Assembly (NCBI GenBank): GCA_009783065.1
Contig: WRHV01000014.1
Coordinates: forward strand, 1 to 22,332
Origin: Betaproteobacteria bacterium
GTDB lineage: Bacteria; Pseudomonadota; Gammaproteobacteria; Burkholderiales; Burkholderiaceae
Direction of reading: 5' to 3'
Length of the DNA stretch: 22,332 nt
Of the stretch, positions 1 to 8,982 are shown in pieces. Numbering within the stretch: position 1 is the stretch's first letter; the number at the start of each line of letters is the position of its first letter. The notes under the pieces were generated by a model, which had not been told where the DNA came from, searched no databases, and saw only the letters and a list, made by a program, of their open reading frames with translations. The translations under genes and the position numbers were made by a program.

Positions 1-135
1 GTTGTGGTGGATGGCAGCAAGTGGAGTGGTACGGGCGATACGGTGATGTATGACAACGTGGCGTACAACGTATACCAGGACACATCGACCCTCGACCAGT
101 ACGTGCTGATACAGCAATACATGGTCGTGGTGTAA
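1..135 (+). CDS. C-terminal end of an unrecognised protein (partial)
   Basis: An open frame runs from the first base to a TAA at 133-135 and gives 44 residues. The peptide is rich in Val, Tyr, Thr, Asp and Gln (for example DGSKWSGTGDTVMYDN) and ends in MVVV. This composition suits the beta-strand-rich end of a secreted or surface protein, but I cannot name a family from so short a piece. A GC-rich hairpin starts 15 bases after the stop, which supports a true gene end. The start lies outside the window. Confidence 0.6.
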   Translation, partial: VVVDGSKWSGTGDTVMYDNVAYNVYQDTSTLDQYVLIQQYMVVV

Positions 136-150
136 TCTATTTTCCCCAAA

Positions 151-172
151 GGAAGCGGCGAAAGCCGCTTCC
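151..172 (+). terminator. Hairpin after the partial gene
   Basis: A perfect 9-bp stem, GGAAGCGGC / GCCGCTTCC, is closed by a GAAA tetraloop and lies 15 bases after the stop codon at 135. The T-run behind it is weak (TTCCC), so termination may be inefficient or the hairpin may mainly protect the 3' end. Confidence 0.6.
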
Positions 173-181
173 TTCCCGGAA

Positions 182-405
182 CAACGTAGCGCGACGGCTG
201 TGCGTGAAATCAGGGACTGGATTGATGATCGAAACAGGCGAAAGCATCCGCCGTGTCAACGACATCATGAATGAAACCACGATGGCCACGCAAGAGCAGG
301 CGCGGTTACAGCCGGAAAATCGGCCAAACGTGCCGTCCCGGTGTCATCGGGCAGAAAGCCAACGGCAGGCACTGCCAAACACCTGGCCGCGCCTGCCAAA
401 AAAGG
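182..405 (+). pseudogene. Decayed methyl-accepting chemotaxis protein fragment
   Basis: Three collinear blocks match the intact chemoreceptor encoded at 20314-22032 on the other strand. Block A (182-229) reads QRSATAVREIRDWIDD, against [16 protein letters not shown] in the intact protein. Block B (about 231-296, another frame) reads [20 protein letters not shown], against [19 protein letters not shown]. Block C (about 302-405, back in the first frame) reads AGKSAKRAV then GRKPTAGTAKHLAAPA, against [16 protein letters not shown]. About 21 residues are missing between A and B, and about 50 between B and C, with frame changes at each junction. There is no sensor domain, HAMP domain or start. This is a dead 3' remnant of a paralogous receptor gene. 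The right border is soft: similarity fades after about 405. Confidence 0.85.
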
Positions 406-755
406 GAGTGCCCGTTTCCACATCTGTTTTCCCGTGATCGTGGCGAAAGCCGGATCAAAGCAGCCGATGACCGGCAGGCTTATGGCCGCCGGAACCGATG
501 GATTGCTGCTTTTTTGCAGCGTGACAGAGAAGGCGAAAAGGGGTTTTCAGCGTTTTCAAAAAAGAAAATGGTAGAATTCGCTTCTTTCCAGAAACGTTTT
601 TCAAATAAGAGTAAAATAAAACGGTATTCGTGCAATATATCCGTTTACAGATGGAAAGACTGTGCAGTTGAGATGGTTTTATCGTTAATAAGTACAGTAG
701 CTGATAACTATCCAGGCTGTTTGAAAATGATGATTTAATTAGGAGGAATCGCATA
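406..755. other. Intergenic region upstream of dps
   Basis: About 350 bases without a convincing gene. Reading frames on both strands are short, lack ribosome-binding sites and look like no known protein. The left half may be further decayed chemoreceptor tail. The right half becomes AT-rich and holds the dps control region: a candidate OxyR site at 697-711 and a strong ribosome-binding site AGGAGG at 741-746. Confidence 0.6.
697..711 (+). promoter_or_regulatory. Candidate OxyR half-site upstream of dps
   Basis: GTAGCTGATAACTAT matches the OxyR dyad ATAG-N7-CTAT, including the internal T and A positions, with one mismatch (first base G instead of A). It ends 44 bases before the dps start. 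dps is a known OxyR target in enterobacteria. The neighbouring half-sites at the expected spacing match poorly, so this is a suggestion only. Confidence 0.4.
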
Positions 756-1313
756 ATGGCAACTCCCGCAATCAATATCGGAATCAGTGTTAAGGATCGA
801 GAGAATATCACCAAGGGCCTTTCGCGCATATTGGCAGAAAGCTTTTTGCTGTATATGAAAACACATAATTATCATTGGAATGTGAAAGGGCCGATGTTCC
901 AGACGTTGCATGTGATGTTTGAGGGGCAATACACGGAATTATGGAATGCGCTGGATCAAATTGCAGAACGCATTCGCTCACTTGGTTTTGCTGCTCCCGG
1001 CACGCTTAAGGAATACCTGCGTTTGGCTTCCATCAAGGAAATGGAGGGTGTGCCCAGCGCCGAAGACATGATTCGTGATGTGCTTGCCGGTTCCGAAGCG
1101 ATCAGTCGCTTAAGCCGTGATGTACTGGCTGTTGCAGACAAGGTCGGCGATGATCCGACCGTTGATTTGCTGACGGAACGGATGCAGGTGCATGAGAAAA
1201 ATGCCTGGATGCTGAGAAGTCTGATCGATACCAATGTTGCAGGGGTTTCTGCGCCGGCAAAAACAGTGGCCTCCCGGTCAGTTAAATCCACTGCTAAAGA
1301 CAAGAAAAAATAA
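756..1313 (+). CDS. dps: Dps ferritin-like DNA-protection protein
   Basis: Dps proteins assemble into 12-subunit cages that oxidise Fe(II) with hydrogen peroxide, store the iron and shield DNA during stress. The 185-residue protein shows the four-helix ferritin-like core with the intersubunit ferroxidase ligands at family spacing: H40, H52, E56, D67 and E71 (compare E. coli H51, H63, D67, D78, E82). The signature THNYHWNVKGPMF is clear. The tail (about residues 165-185) is Lys/Ser-rich and ends DKKK, like the mobile basic tails that bind DNA in other Dps proteins, but here it is C-terminal. The start is supported by AGGAGG at 741-746, nine bases upstream. It stands alone, and a candidate OxyR site precedes it. 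Confidence 0.95.
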   Translation: MATPAINIGISVKDRENITKGLSRILAESFLLYMKTHNYHWNVKGPMFQTLHVMFEGQYTELWNALDQIAERIRSLGFAAPGTLKEYLRLASIKEMEGVPSAEDMIRDVLAGSEAISRLSRDVLAVADKVGDDPTVDLLTERMQVHEKNAWMLRSLIDTNVAGVSAPAKTVASRSVKSTAKDKKK

Positions 1314-1321
1314 CGCCTGAC

Positions 1322-1366
1322 AAAAAACGCTTTCTGTTGCCCTGTCGGGCGCAGGAAGCGTTTTTT
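1322..1366. terminator. Bidirectional terminator between dps and the SNF2 gene
   Basis: The long imperfect stem AAAAAACGCTTTCTG..GCCC / GGGC..CAGGAAGCGTTTTTT has a TGTC loop. It carries six T on the + side and six A on the left (T on the - strand), so it can end transcription from both convergent genes. The T-tract overlaps the TAA of the SNF2 gene at 1365-1367. Confidence 0.85.
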
Positions 1367-4300
1367 ATTTCCGTGTTTTTTTGATGGTGATGGTTTTCGG
1401 TTCTGCAAAATCCGTTTCGTCGTCATCCCTGTTTTCCAGGGGTTCAAAAATGGTTTGCAAATCTTCAGGCGTAATTTGTACGCTCTGCATTTCTCCAGTC
1501 GATAAAATCGCATCGGCCAGGTCAGCCTTTTTCTGCTGCAATTCCTGAATTTTTTCTTCCAGTGTGCCCCGTGCAATCAGCTTGTAGACGAAAACAGGTT
1601 TATCCTGTCCGATACGCCAGGCGCGATCCGTTGCCTGGTTTTCCACAGCGGGATTCCACCAGGGGTCATAATGAATGACGGTATCTGCGGCTGTCAGGTT
1701 CAGGCCGACACCTCCCGCTTTCAGGCTGATTAAAAACAGGGGAACCTGTCCCTCCTGGAAAGCACGAATGGCTCCGGCACGATCTACGGTGTCTCCCGTC
1801 AGAACGGTATACGAAATATTGCGGGCCTTGAGTTCTGTTTCAATCAGGGCCAGCATGCTGGTGAATTGTGAAAATACGAGAATGCGTCGATTTTCCAGCA
1901 ATAGTTCTTCCACCATTTCCATTAAGGCCGCCAGCTTGGCTGATGTTGCAGCCTTTCGGTTGGCGCCGCCTCGCAGCAGGCGTGGGTCACAGCAGACCTG
2001 ACGCAATTTTAAGAGCGCATCCAGTATCACGATCTGGCTTCTGTCCACGCCTTTTTTAGCAATTTCATCCCGGATTTTCTTGTCCATGGCCAGGCGAACC
2101 GTTTCATAAATATCCCGTTGCGAAGAAGTGAGTTCCACATTACGGATCATCTCGGTTTTCGGCGGAAGTTCATCTGCGACCTTGTCCTTGGTTCGGCGCA
2201 GCAGAAACGGACGGATACGCCTTGCCAGCAGTGCCTTGCGATTATCGTCAGCGAGTTTCTCGATCGGGTGGCGAAACTCGCTGTTAAAGGTTTTTTCGTT
2301 GCCCAATAATCCTGGCAATAGGAAATAAAACTGGGACCACAGTTCGCCTAAATGATTTTCCAATGGTGTGCCGGTTAAGCACAGGCGGTGCCTTGCTTGC
2401 AGGGTTGTCGCGATTTGCGTCGCTTTGGAGCGGATGTTCTTGATGTACTGTGATTCATCCAGAATCAGCAGGTGATATTCATGTTCCTGCAATTCCTGCT
2501 CATCCCTGGGCAAAAGAGCGTAAGTTGTCAAAACCAGATCATACTGGGTGATGCGTTCAAAGCGTTTCAAACGATCCTTTCCCTGTAGGACCAGTACTCG
2601 CAGCTCCGGCGTGAAACGTTCCGCTTCTTCCTGCCAGTTGCTCATCAGGCTGGTTGGCGCGACAACCAGTGCCGGTTTGGTCAGTCGTCCGGATTCCTTT
2701 TCAAGCAAGATATGTGACAGCGTCTGGAGCGTTTTACCCAGTCCCATATCGTCAGCCAAAATACCGGCCAGTTCGTATTCTCGCAGAAATTGCATCCAGG
2801 CAAGTCCTTCGAGTTGGTAGTCCCGAAGGGATGCCCGCAGGGATTGAGGCGGGCTGACTTTTTGTACGCCATCGAATTCAGCCAGTCGTATGCCCATTTT
2901 AAGGAGGTGCTCGCCATTTAACCAGTGCAGAGGGAGTTCTTTGGATAGCTCGGCCAGACGGGGTGAATCCAATGTGTGCAGGCGAATGGACGGATCGGTT
3001 TTGTCCGTAAAATACAGTTCGCCCAGTGTGCGTAAAATGGGTTTGATTCGTCCCCATGGCAATGCAATGCGCATTCCATCCGGCAGTGTGGTCAACAGCG
3101 CATCATGGTCGGGTTTTTCCTCCAGTTTTTTGGGATCAAATTCCTCTGGCGCTGTCCGTATCAACGTGACTAAAAGCGGCAGGAGAGAAATGCGCTTTTT
3201 ATTGACGACGATTCCCAGTTCCAGGTTAAACCAATCCTTGCGGGTTTCCTTGCTTTCATCAGCGATACGGGCATACCAATCCTCGATTTCGGCAACATCA
3301 TAACGATACTCCTGTGTTTTTTCGATGTGCCAGCCCTGCTTTTCCAGCATCGGCATGATTTCCTTGGTAAAGCGCATCCAGTCAGCCTGCGAAGGCAGAT
3401 CCAAAAGTCCGGGCAAAGTGGCATGCGGCGAAGCCGGATTGTCTTGTATGGCAAAACCGGCCTGGCGCAGAACGTCATGGAATCCGGCTTCTGCTTTTTC
3501 ATGACGCAGGATACGTTCGAGGGTTGTACCCTGCGCGCGCATGATGGGAGAGGATGTCCCGTAAAATGCCTGCTGTCCGTCATAATCAAAAAGCAGTTGG
3601 GCATAGTCATACCAGGAAGGCAGTTCAGCCGGTGCAGCACCAATTGCGCCCTTGTTTTGTACGCTGCCCAGGCGCAAAACAGGAATGGGCCGGATATTCT
3701 TACGGACGGATTCTTTAATCGATTCAGGCGGTGGTATCAGCTCGGATAATCCTTGCGTGATCAGCATGCGTGATACAGTCGCCTTATCTTTGACAGGAAC
3801 CAGCGGGGCCTGTAAAACCAGTTCATGCAGATCCTTTACGGAAATGCCTGTATTGTTTGTCGGCAAAATAAGTTCGCCGCATGTCAGGTTATCCATGTAC
3901 CAGGCGGGTTCGGTTGGCAAAATGTAGTCAATCCGCTGTTTTCGGGTAGTACGCTGGTTTTCCTCATTTTCCGGCGGCGGCGCAAATTCCCAGGATAGCC
4001 TGAGTGCGGATTCTGTTTCCAACCAGACCAGATGGGCCAATCGTTGTGGTGCTGTGCGCAACGGAAAAAGCAATCCCTTTCCAAGATCACTCCATGAATT
4101 TGTCCACAACAATTGCTGCCGGTTAATTAAAATGCGCAGCAGTTGAGCGCCGATAGGGCCACGTGGTTCAACCATATTCTGGTTTTGAGAGCTATTGCCG
4201 CCACGCATGGCGATAAAAAGACGGATTGAATCGTCATCTTCCGGATGGATATAGTCCGGTTTTTCTGTCAGAAGCGTTTGCGGGTCGCTAATGGGTACAG

Positions 4301-4799
4301 CCGATGCAATCTCTCCATTGGGTTTAAAGCGGGCCTTGCACATGCCTAAAAAGACGTGCCTGTCGGACTGGTCCGGCGAAAGAATATATAAGAGGCGTTG
4401 TAAAGGCTTTTCTTGCATTTCGGTATCCGGCGCTGCTGCCGGATTGCTCATGCCGAATGTTGCCTGGCGCAGGCGCTGGAGCCATGAAGCAACAGGCGCG
4501 GATACGGGAGCGCTCGCTATTTTTTTCTTGTGAAGCATCGTTAACAGAACAGAAACAATATGTTTGCAATTAATGTGGTCAGGGCAGGTACAAGTTCCCT
4601 GAAAGAGCAGCCCCTTAACCGTCGATTTGAGAAAGATATTCTGCTGGAAAGTCTGGTTTCCAGATCCTTTAACTTGCGAACGGATCAAGTTGGCGGCAAG
4701 CTGTATCTGTTTGACATGATCATGTTTGGCATATTCCTGGCCAGCCTTGTAGGTGGCCTCATCAAATTGTTTGCGGATGTCTTCCTGGCTGAAGTTCAT
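1365..4799 (-). CDS. SWIM zinc-finger SNF2-family helicase/ATPase
   Basis: A large DNA-dependent ATPase of the bacterial SNF2 (RapA/HepA-like) superfamily that probably moves along DNA or remodels protein-DNA complexes; its cellular role is not established. Positions below count from the upstream ATG at 4826. A SWIM zinc finger (C79-x-C81...C87-x-H89) sits near the N terminus, followed by a long linker region. The two RecA-like lobes have Walker A DDMGLGKT near 692, motif II LDESQYIKN near 790, motif III LTGTPLEN, then AGGVGLNL near 1042 and the arginine motif QATDRAWRIGQ near 1069. Motif II is DESQ where DEAQ or DEGH is usual. I chose the ATG at 4799 (MNFSQEDIRKQFD) because related proteins begin at this point; the ATG at 4826 adds nine residues and neither has a strong ribosome-binding site. 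It is divergent from tex. Confidence 0.9.
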   Translation of the reverse strand: MNFSQEDIRKQFDEATYKAGQEYAKHDHVKQIQLAANLIRSQVKGSGNQTFQQNIFLKSTVKGLLFQGTCTCPDHINCKHIVSVLLTMLHKKKIASAPVSAPVASWLQRLRQATFGMSNPAAAPDTEMQEKPLQRLLYILSPDQSDRHVFLGMCKARFKPNGEIASAVPISDPQTLLTEKPDYIHPEDDDSIRLFIAMRGGNSSQNQNMVEPRGPIGAQLLRILINRQQLLWTNSWSDLGKGLLFPLRTAPQRLAHLVWLETESALRLSWEFAPPPENEENQRTTRKQRIDYILPTEPAWYMDNLTCGELILPTNNTGISVKDLHELVLQAPLVPVKDKATVSRMLITQGLSELIPPPESIKESVRKNIRPIPVLRLGSVQNKGAIGAAPAELPSWYDYAQLLFDYDGQQAFYGTSSPIMRAQGTTLERILRHEKAEAGFHDVLRQAGFAIQDNPASPHATLPGLLDLPSQADWMRFTKEIMPMLEKQGWHIEKTQEYRYDVAEIEDWYARIADESKETRKDWFNLELGIVVNKKRISLLPLLVTLIRTAPEEFDPKKLEEKPDHDALLTTLPDGMRIALPWGRIKPILRTLGELYFTDKTDPSIRLHTLDSPRLAELSKELPLHWLNGEHLLKMGIRLAEFDGVQKVSPPQSLRASLRDYQLEGLAWMQFLREYELAGILADDMGLGKTLQTLSHILLEKESGRLTKPALVVAPTSLMSNWQEEAERFTPELRVLVLQGKDRLKRFERITQYDLVLTTYALLPRDEQELQEHEYHLLILDESQYIKNIRSKATQIATTLQARHRLCLTGTPLENHLGELWSQFYFLLPGLLGNEKTFNSEFRHPIEKLADDNRKALLARRIRPFLLRRTKDKVADELPPKTEMIRNVELTSSQRDIYETVRLAMDKKIRDEIAKKGVDRSQIVILDALLKLRQVCCDPRLLRGGANRKAATSAKLAALMEMVEELLLENRRILVFSQFTSMLALIETELKARNISYTVLTGDTVDRAGAIRAFQEGQVPLFLISLKAGGVGLNLTAADTVIHYDPWWNPAVENQATDRAWRIGQDKPVFVYKLIARGTLEEKIQELQQKKADLADAILSTGEMQSVQITPEDLQTIFEPLENRDDDETDFAEPKTITIKKTRK

Positions 4800-5015
4800 A
4801 TATCCGTTATAACGTAGGTTATGCAATATCTTTTAAGCAAAATAAGACATTATTAATCATAAATGTTAAAAAAGGGAACGGATTTATTTTTTTGATGACA
4901 TGCTTCAAGAAAAGAGATCATAAAAAAGTGAAATCAGCCAAAAGAATGGGCAGGGCTGGCATATTTTGCTGAATTCCGTATCATTTCGTCTTTTCGTTTT
5001 TATTCCTGATTTTTC

Positions 5016-7370
5016 ATGCTGCTATCCATAGAACAATCCATAGCCGACACAATGGCGGTTTCCATCACACAGGTTAAAGCCGCCGTCAGCCTGCTGGACG
5101 AGGGGGCAACGGTTCCATTTATTGCCCGATACAGAAAAGAAGTTACCGGGGGGCTGGACGATTCCCAGCTCCGCCTTCTGGAAGAACGTCTCCATTATCT
5201 GCGCGAGTTGAACGAACGCCGGGATACAGTGCTTCGCAGCATTGAGGAGCAGGGCAAAATGACGCCTGAGCTGAAAATGGCCATTGAGACGGCAACGGAT
5301 AAAACAACATTGGAAGATTTGTATCTCCCTTATCGGAAAAAACGCCGGACGAAAGCGCAGATGGCGCTGGAAGCGGGATTGCTGCCATTGGCAGACGCCC
5401 TTTTATCGAATCCGATGCTGGAGCCCGAAGTAGAGGCAAAACAATACATCTTGCCGGCCTTTATTGCAGAAACCGGCGAGAATCCCGGTGTGCCCGATGT
5501 GGCTGCGGCACTGGAGGGTGCGCGGCAAATCCTGATGGAGCGTTTTTCTGAGGACGCGGCCTTATTGCAAAAATTGCGCACTTTCCTGCATGAACATGGT
5601 GTATTGGAATCCCGTGTTGTGGAGGGAAAGGAACAGGAGGGCATCCGTTTTTTGGATTATTTTGACTATGCCGAATCATTTGCAACCATTCCCTCTCACC
5701 GTGCCTTGGCGTTTTTCAGAGGCCGCCGCGAAGAAATTCTGACGGTACGGTTGCGCCTGGATTCAGAGCCTGACCGGTTGCGATGGGATGAGCCGCATAA
5801 TCCCTGTGAAGTCCGGATTGCCGCCTGTTTTGGGGTTGCCGACAAGAAGAGGCCGGCAGACAGATGGCTGATGGATACGGTTCGCTGGGCCTGGCGCGTG
5901 CGGATTTTTCCTCATCTTGAAAACAACCTCATGAATACGTTGCGTGAACAGGCTGAAGCGGAAGCTATTTCGGTCTTTGCGCAGAATCTCAAGGCGCTGT
6001 TGCTTGCGGCTCCGGCTGGCCCGCGTGTCACGATGGGACTTGATCCGGGTTTGCGCACCGGCGTAAAAGTAGCGGTAGTGGATGAGACCGGAAAGGTATT
6101 GGATACAGAGACAGTGTATCCGCATCAGCCTAAAAATGACTGGCAGGGCGCCATCAGATCGCTTTCGGCACTGATCAAAAAACATGGCGTTCACCTGATC
6201 GCTATCGGTAATGGTACCGCCTCTCGTGAAACCGACCGGCTTGCGCAGGAATTATTGAAACAGGAATCGAGACGAAAGCTTGCCAAAATTATCGTGTCTG
6301 AAGCCGGCGCTTCCGTCTATTCGGCATCCGAATATGCCTCAACGGAATTACCGGATATGGATGTTTCGCTTCGGGGCGCGGTTTCCATCGCGCGACGCCT
6401 GCAGGACCCGTTAGCCGAGTTAGTCAAGATCGATCCCAAATCCATTGGTGTGGGACAGTATCAGCATGACGTTTCACAATATGGCCTGGCCCGTACGCTG
6501 GATGCCGTTGTCGAGGATTGCGTGAATGCGGTTGGGGTGGATGTGAATACCGCTTCCGCGCCCCTTTTGGCGCGGGTTTCCGGTATTGGTGAAACACTGG
6601 CAAAAAATATTGTCGCCCACCGTGATAAAAACGGTCGATTTGCTTCACGTGCCGATCTGAAATCAGTCCCTCGCCTGGGTGAAAAGACATTCGAACTTTC
6701 GGCAGGTTTCCTTCGCATTCCCGATGGTAAAAATCCGCTGGATGCCTCGGCTGTTCATCCTGAATCGTATCCGATGGTGGAAAAGATTTTGGCGGACATC
6801 AAAAAAGACATCAAATCCGTCATTGGAGATAAATCGCTTTTAGAGTCGCTTGATCCGAAAAAATATGCGGATGCGCGTTTTGGCATTCCGACGGTTACGG
6901 ATATTCTGACTGAACTCGAAAAGCCGGGACGTGATCCGAGGCCGGTTTTTGTGAGCGCAACCTTCAAGGAAGGCGTTGAGAAAATATCCGATCTGGAACC
7001 AGATATGATTTTGGAGGGTGTCGTAACGAATGTCACCGCTTTTGGCGCGTTTGTCGATATCGGCGTTCACCAGGACGGGCTGGTTCATATTTCGGCGCTG
7101 TCTGACCGGTTTGTCAAAGACCCGCACCAGATTGTCAGTGCAGGGCAAATCGTGAAAGTCAAGGTCATGGAAGTCGATATGAAACGCAATCGGATTAGCC
7201 TGTCCATGCGTCTGACAGACCGTAGCGAGTCGGATAAAGTGAAACCAGTCGAGGAATCCGCAAAATGGAGGAAGGGAAACCATAGGAAAATGGCAAACAG
7301 CACAAAATCAGCCGTGTCTGATACCACAATGGCCGATGCTTTTTCTCGGCTGAAACAAAAGGCCGATTGA
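5016..7370 (+). CDS. tex: Tex family RNA-binding transcription accessory protein
   Basis: Tex is a conserved cytoplasmic nucleic-acid-binding protein linked to transcription and expression of virulence or stress genes. The 784-residue product has the expected layout: Tex N-terminal helices ([20 protein letters not shown]), a YqgF/RNase H-like fold from about 335 ([17 protein letters not shown]), helix-hairpin-helix repeats at about 510-570 ([20 protein letters not shown] and PRLGEKTFE), and an S1 RNA-binding domain at about 665-735 ([19 protein letters not shown]). A polar tail of about 50 residues follows. Length and domain order are normal. The start matches the family N terminus, though I see no ribosome-binding site before it. 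It ends seven bases from the convergent permease gene, with no terminator visible between them. Confidence 0.96.
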   Translation: MLLSIEQSIADTMAVSITQVKAAVSLLDEGATVPFIARYRKEVTGGLDDSQLRLLEERLHYLRELNERRDTVLRSIEEQGKMTPELKMAIETATDKTTLEDLYLPYRKKRRTKAQMALEAGLLPLADALLSNPMLEPEVEAKQYILPAFIAETGENPGVPDVAAALEGARQILMERFSEDAALLQKLRTFLHEHGVLESRVVEGKEQEGIRFLDYFDYAESFATIPSHRALAFFRGRREEILTVRLRLDSEPDRLRWDEPHNPCEVRIAACFGVADKKRPADRWLMDTVRWAWRVRIFPHLENNLMNTLREQAEAEAISVFAQNLKALLLAAPAGPRVTMGLDPGLRTGVKVAVVDETGKVLDTETVYPHQPKNDWQGAIRSLSALIKKHGVHLIAIGNGTASRETDRLAQELLKQESRRKLAKIIVSEAGASVYSASEYASTELPDMDVSLRGAVSIARRLQDPLAELVKIDPKSIGVGQYQHDVSQYGLARTLDAVVEDCVNAVGVDVNTASAPLLARVSGIGETLAKNIVAHRDKNGRFASRADLKSVPRLGEKTFELSAGFLRIPDGKNPLDASAVHPESYPMVEKILADIKKDIKSVIGDKSLLESLDPKKYADARFGIPTVTDILTELEKPGRDPRPVFVSATFKEGVEKISDLEPDMILEGVVTNVTAFGAFVDIGVHQDGLVHISALSDRFVKDPHQIVSAGQIVKVKVMEVDMKRNRISLSMRLTDRSESDKVKPVEESAKWRKGNHRKMANSTKSAVSDTTMADAFSRLKQKAD

Positions 7371-7377
7371 TAACCGC

Positions 7378-8478
7378 TTACGTGCTTTCGGAAATATCCT
7401 CATCGGGAAATGTGCCGTTGGTTTCGGATAACAATGCTGCTTTATCCTCAACAAACATTTTCCATAAAGTCATAAAGAGGGCAGCAATGACCGGGCCGAT
7501 CACAAAGCCGTTTAACCCGAAAAGGCTTAATCCCGCAAACGTGGATGTCAGGACGATATAGTCCGGCATCCGGGTGTCTTTCCCCACCAGGATTGGCCGC
7601 AGCAGGTTGTCAACCAATCCGATGACAAATACGCAAAAAGCGATCATAACGATGCCTTTTAAGATGGCGCCTGTACTCAGTAGGTAAATGGATGCAGGCA
7701 GCCAGATAATGGCGGGCCCCTCCGGAAAAAGAGAAAGAAAAAACATGACAGCGCCCCATAAAACCGGTGCCTGTATGCCCAGAATCCAGAAGATAACACC
7801 TCCCAGTCCGCCCTGTATGATAGCGACAATCAGGTTGCCCTTGACAGTGGCGCGGATAACGCCGGTAAACCGGATCAGCAACTCATGTTTTTGATGCTCA
7901 TTTAAAGGGATCGCTTTCCGGATGGCCAGTGCAAGGGTATTGCCGTCACGCAAAAAGAAAAAAAGCAGGTAAAGCATCACGATAAAACCAATGCTGAAAC
8001 TGAAAACGTTCTGTCCAATAGTGAGGACTTTTCCTGCGATAAAGCGACTGGTTTGCATCAATCCACTGATGATTTTATCTTGGATGTCTTTTATATCGTT
8101 GATACCGAAGACTTGCAGGATATGGGTTATCCAGTCGGGCAGGCTGCCATGGATTTCCATGAAGACGCGGTTGAAGTCGATTTCTCCCGTCAGGATTTTT
8201 TGGTAAAGCATTTCGCCTTCCTGTATCAGTAGCGGGATGATGATTATCAGAGGCAAAATCGCGATCAGCAGGCAACTAAAGAGGGTCAGCATAGCGGCCA
8301 GATTTCTTTTACTCGGTATTTTCTTTGCAATGCGTTCAAAAAGCGGAATAAAAAGAATGGCAAAAACAAAAGCCCAGAAAATAGCGCCTGAAAAAGGCAG
8401 CATCAACCAGGCAAAAGCCAGTGTAATGACAGCTAACAGGGCCAGAAAAAATTTCTGGTGAAGCAGGGATCGGTTCAT
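7378..8478 (-). CDS. AI-2E/PerM-family membrane permease
   Basis: A member of the AI-2E transporter (formerly UPF0118, PerM) family of inner-membrane proteins. Members have been linked to autoinducer-2 export or cation/proton exchange, so the substrate cannot be inferred here. From Met at 8478 (MNRSLLHQKFFLALLAV) the protein is 366 residues. It has paired N-terminal membrane segments, a central soluble stretch (about 80-140), and a block of C-terminal segments with the family motifs LRPILVGKDTRMPDY and FGLNGFVIGPVIAALFMTLW. The frame is open 70 codons further upstream (to 8688), but that part is polar, unlike the family, and lacks a good ribosome-binding site. The ATG at 8478 is preceded by a modest ACGGGAA. 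Confidence 0.92.
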   Translation of the reverse strand: MNRSLLHQKFFLALLAVITLAFAWLMLPFSGAIFWAFVFAILFIPLFERIAKKIPSKRNLAAMLTLFSCLLIAILPLIIIIPLLIQEGEMLYQKILTGEIDFNRVFMEIHGSLPDWITHILQVFGINDIKDIQDKIISGLMQTSRFIAGKVLTIGQNVFSFSIGFIVMLYLLFFFLRDGNTLALAIRKAIPLNEHQKHELLIRFTGVIRATVKGNLIVAIIQGGLGGVIFWILGIQAPVLWGAVMFFLSLFPEGPAIIWLPASIYLLSTGAILKGIVMIAFCVFVIGLVDNLLRPILVGKDTRMPDYIVLTSTFAGLSLFGLNGFVIGPVIAALFMTLWKMFVEDKAALLSETNGTFPDEDISEST

Positions 8479-8629
8479 CTGAAATTCCCGTCGGGTTGTG
8501 CCATCAAAATCATAAAAGGTACGTATTCCAGCAGAGTGTGATAAATCAATATCCAGGGGAAAGATAGTAAAGGGGGATCCGGACTGATTATGATAGCGCA
8601 AAACCGGTATGGGATTGTTCAAATTAACA

Positions 8630-8643
8630 GTCTGCCGGCAGAC
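8630..8643. repeat. 14-bp perfect palindrome
   Basis: GTCTGCCGGCAGAC reads the same on both strands. It lies about 150 bases before the permease gene and 120 bases before the small + strand gene, so it could be an operator for either. No T-run follows on either side, so it is not a normal terminator. Confidence 0.5.
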
Positions 8644-8681
8644 AGATCGGCAAGAAGCGGCTAGTCTTAAAAACGCTTTAT

Positions 8682-8711
8682 TTGACACCTCTCAAAAATG
8701 ACTTTGCAAAT
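8682..8711 (+). promoter_or_regulatory. Possible promoter of the 61-residue protein gene
   Basis: A perfect sigma-70 -35 box TTGACA at 8682-8687 is followed 17-18 bases later by a poor -10 (TGCAAA or GCAAAT). The distance to the ATG at 8765 is reasonable. The weak -10 suggests either an activator-dependent promoter or a chance match. Confidence 0.3.
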
Positions 8712-8764
8712 CGCATCACCATAGGCGGAAAACATTGATTACCGCACAGCGAAGGAAGATGTTT

Positions 8765-8950
8765 ATGAGAACAAAGAGCAAACGGCCAAAACCGAAAAAG
8801 ATCCGTGAACAGGAATATACCGATGGATTTAATCCCGATATCATCGACGAATATGATGCAAGTTTCGAAGTGGATGATAATTCGTTTTATGACATGTTTC
8901 ATCAGATGGAGCGGGATCGCTCGCTGGGACGTGACGAGCTCTACGACTGA
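8765..8950 (+). CDS. Small charged protein of unknown function (61 aa)
   Basis: I do not recognise this protein. The ATG at 8765 has AAGGAA at 8752-8757 upstream with a seven-base gap, which decides the start over the in-frame ATGs further upstream. The product splits into a strongly basic N terminus (MRTKSKRPKPKKIREQ) and an acidic C-terminal two-thirds (DIIDEYDASFEVDDNSFYD), ending RDELYD. It has no membrane segment, signal peptide or cysteines. The charge split suggests nucleic-acid or protein binding, but that is speculation. It lies between divergent and convergent neighbours and is not in an operon. The ribosome-binding site and biased composition favour a real gene. Confidence 0.6.
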   Translation: MRTKSKRPKPKKIREQEYTDGFNPDIIDEYDASFEVDDNSFYDMFHQMERDRSLGRDELYD

Positions 8951-8982
8951 GCTGGCCACGTCATTGAATCGGGCGGCCGGGT

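Noticed and set aside
8479..8688. 70-residue N-terminal extension of the AI-2E permease
   Set aside because: It is polar, unlike the family, overlaps the 14-bp palindrome and has no good start signal; Met at 8478 fits family starts.
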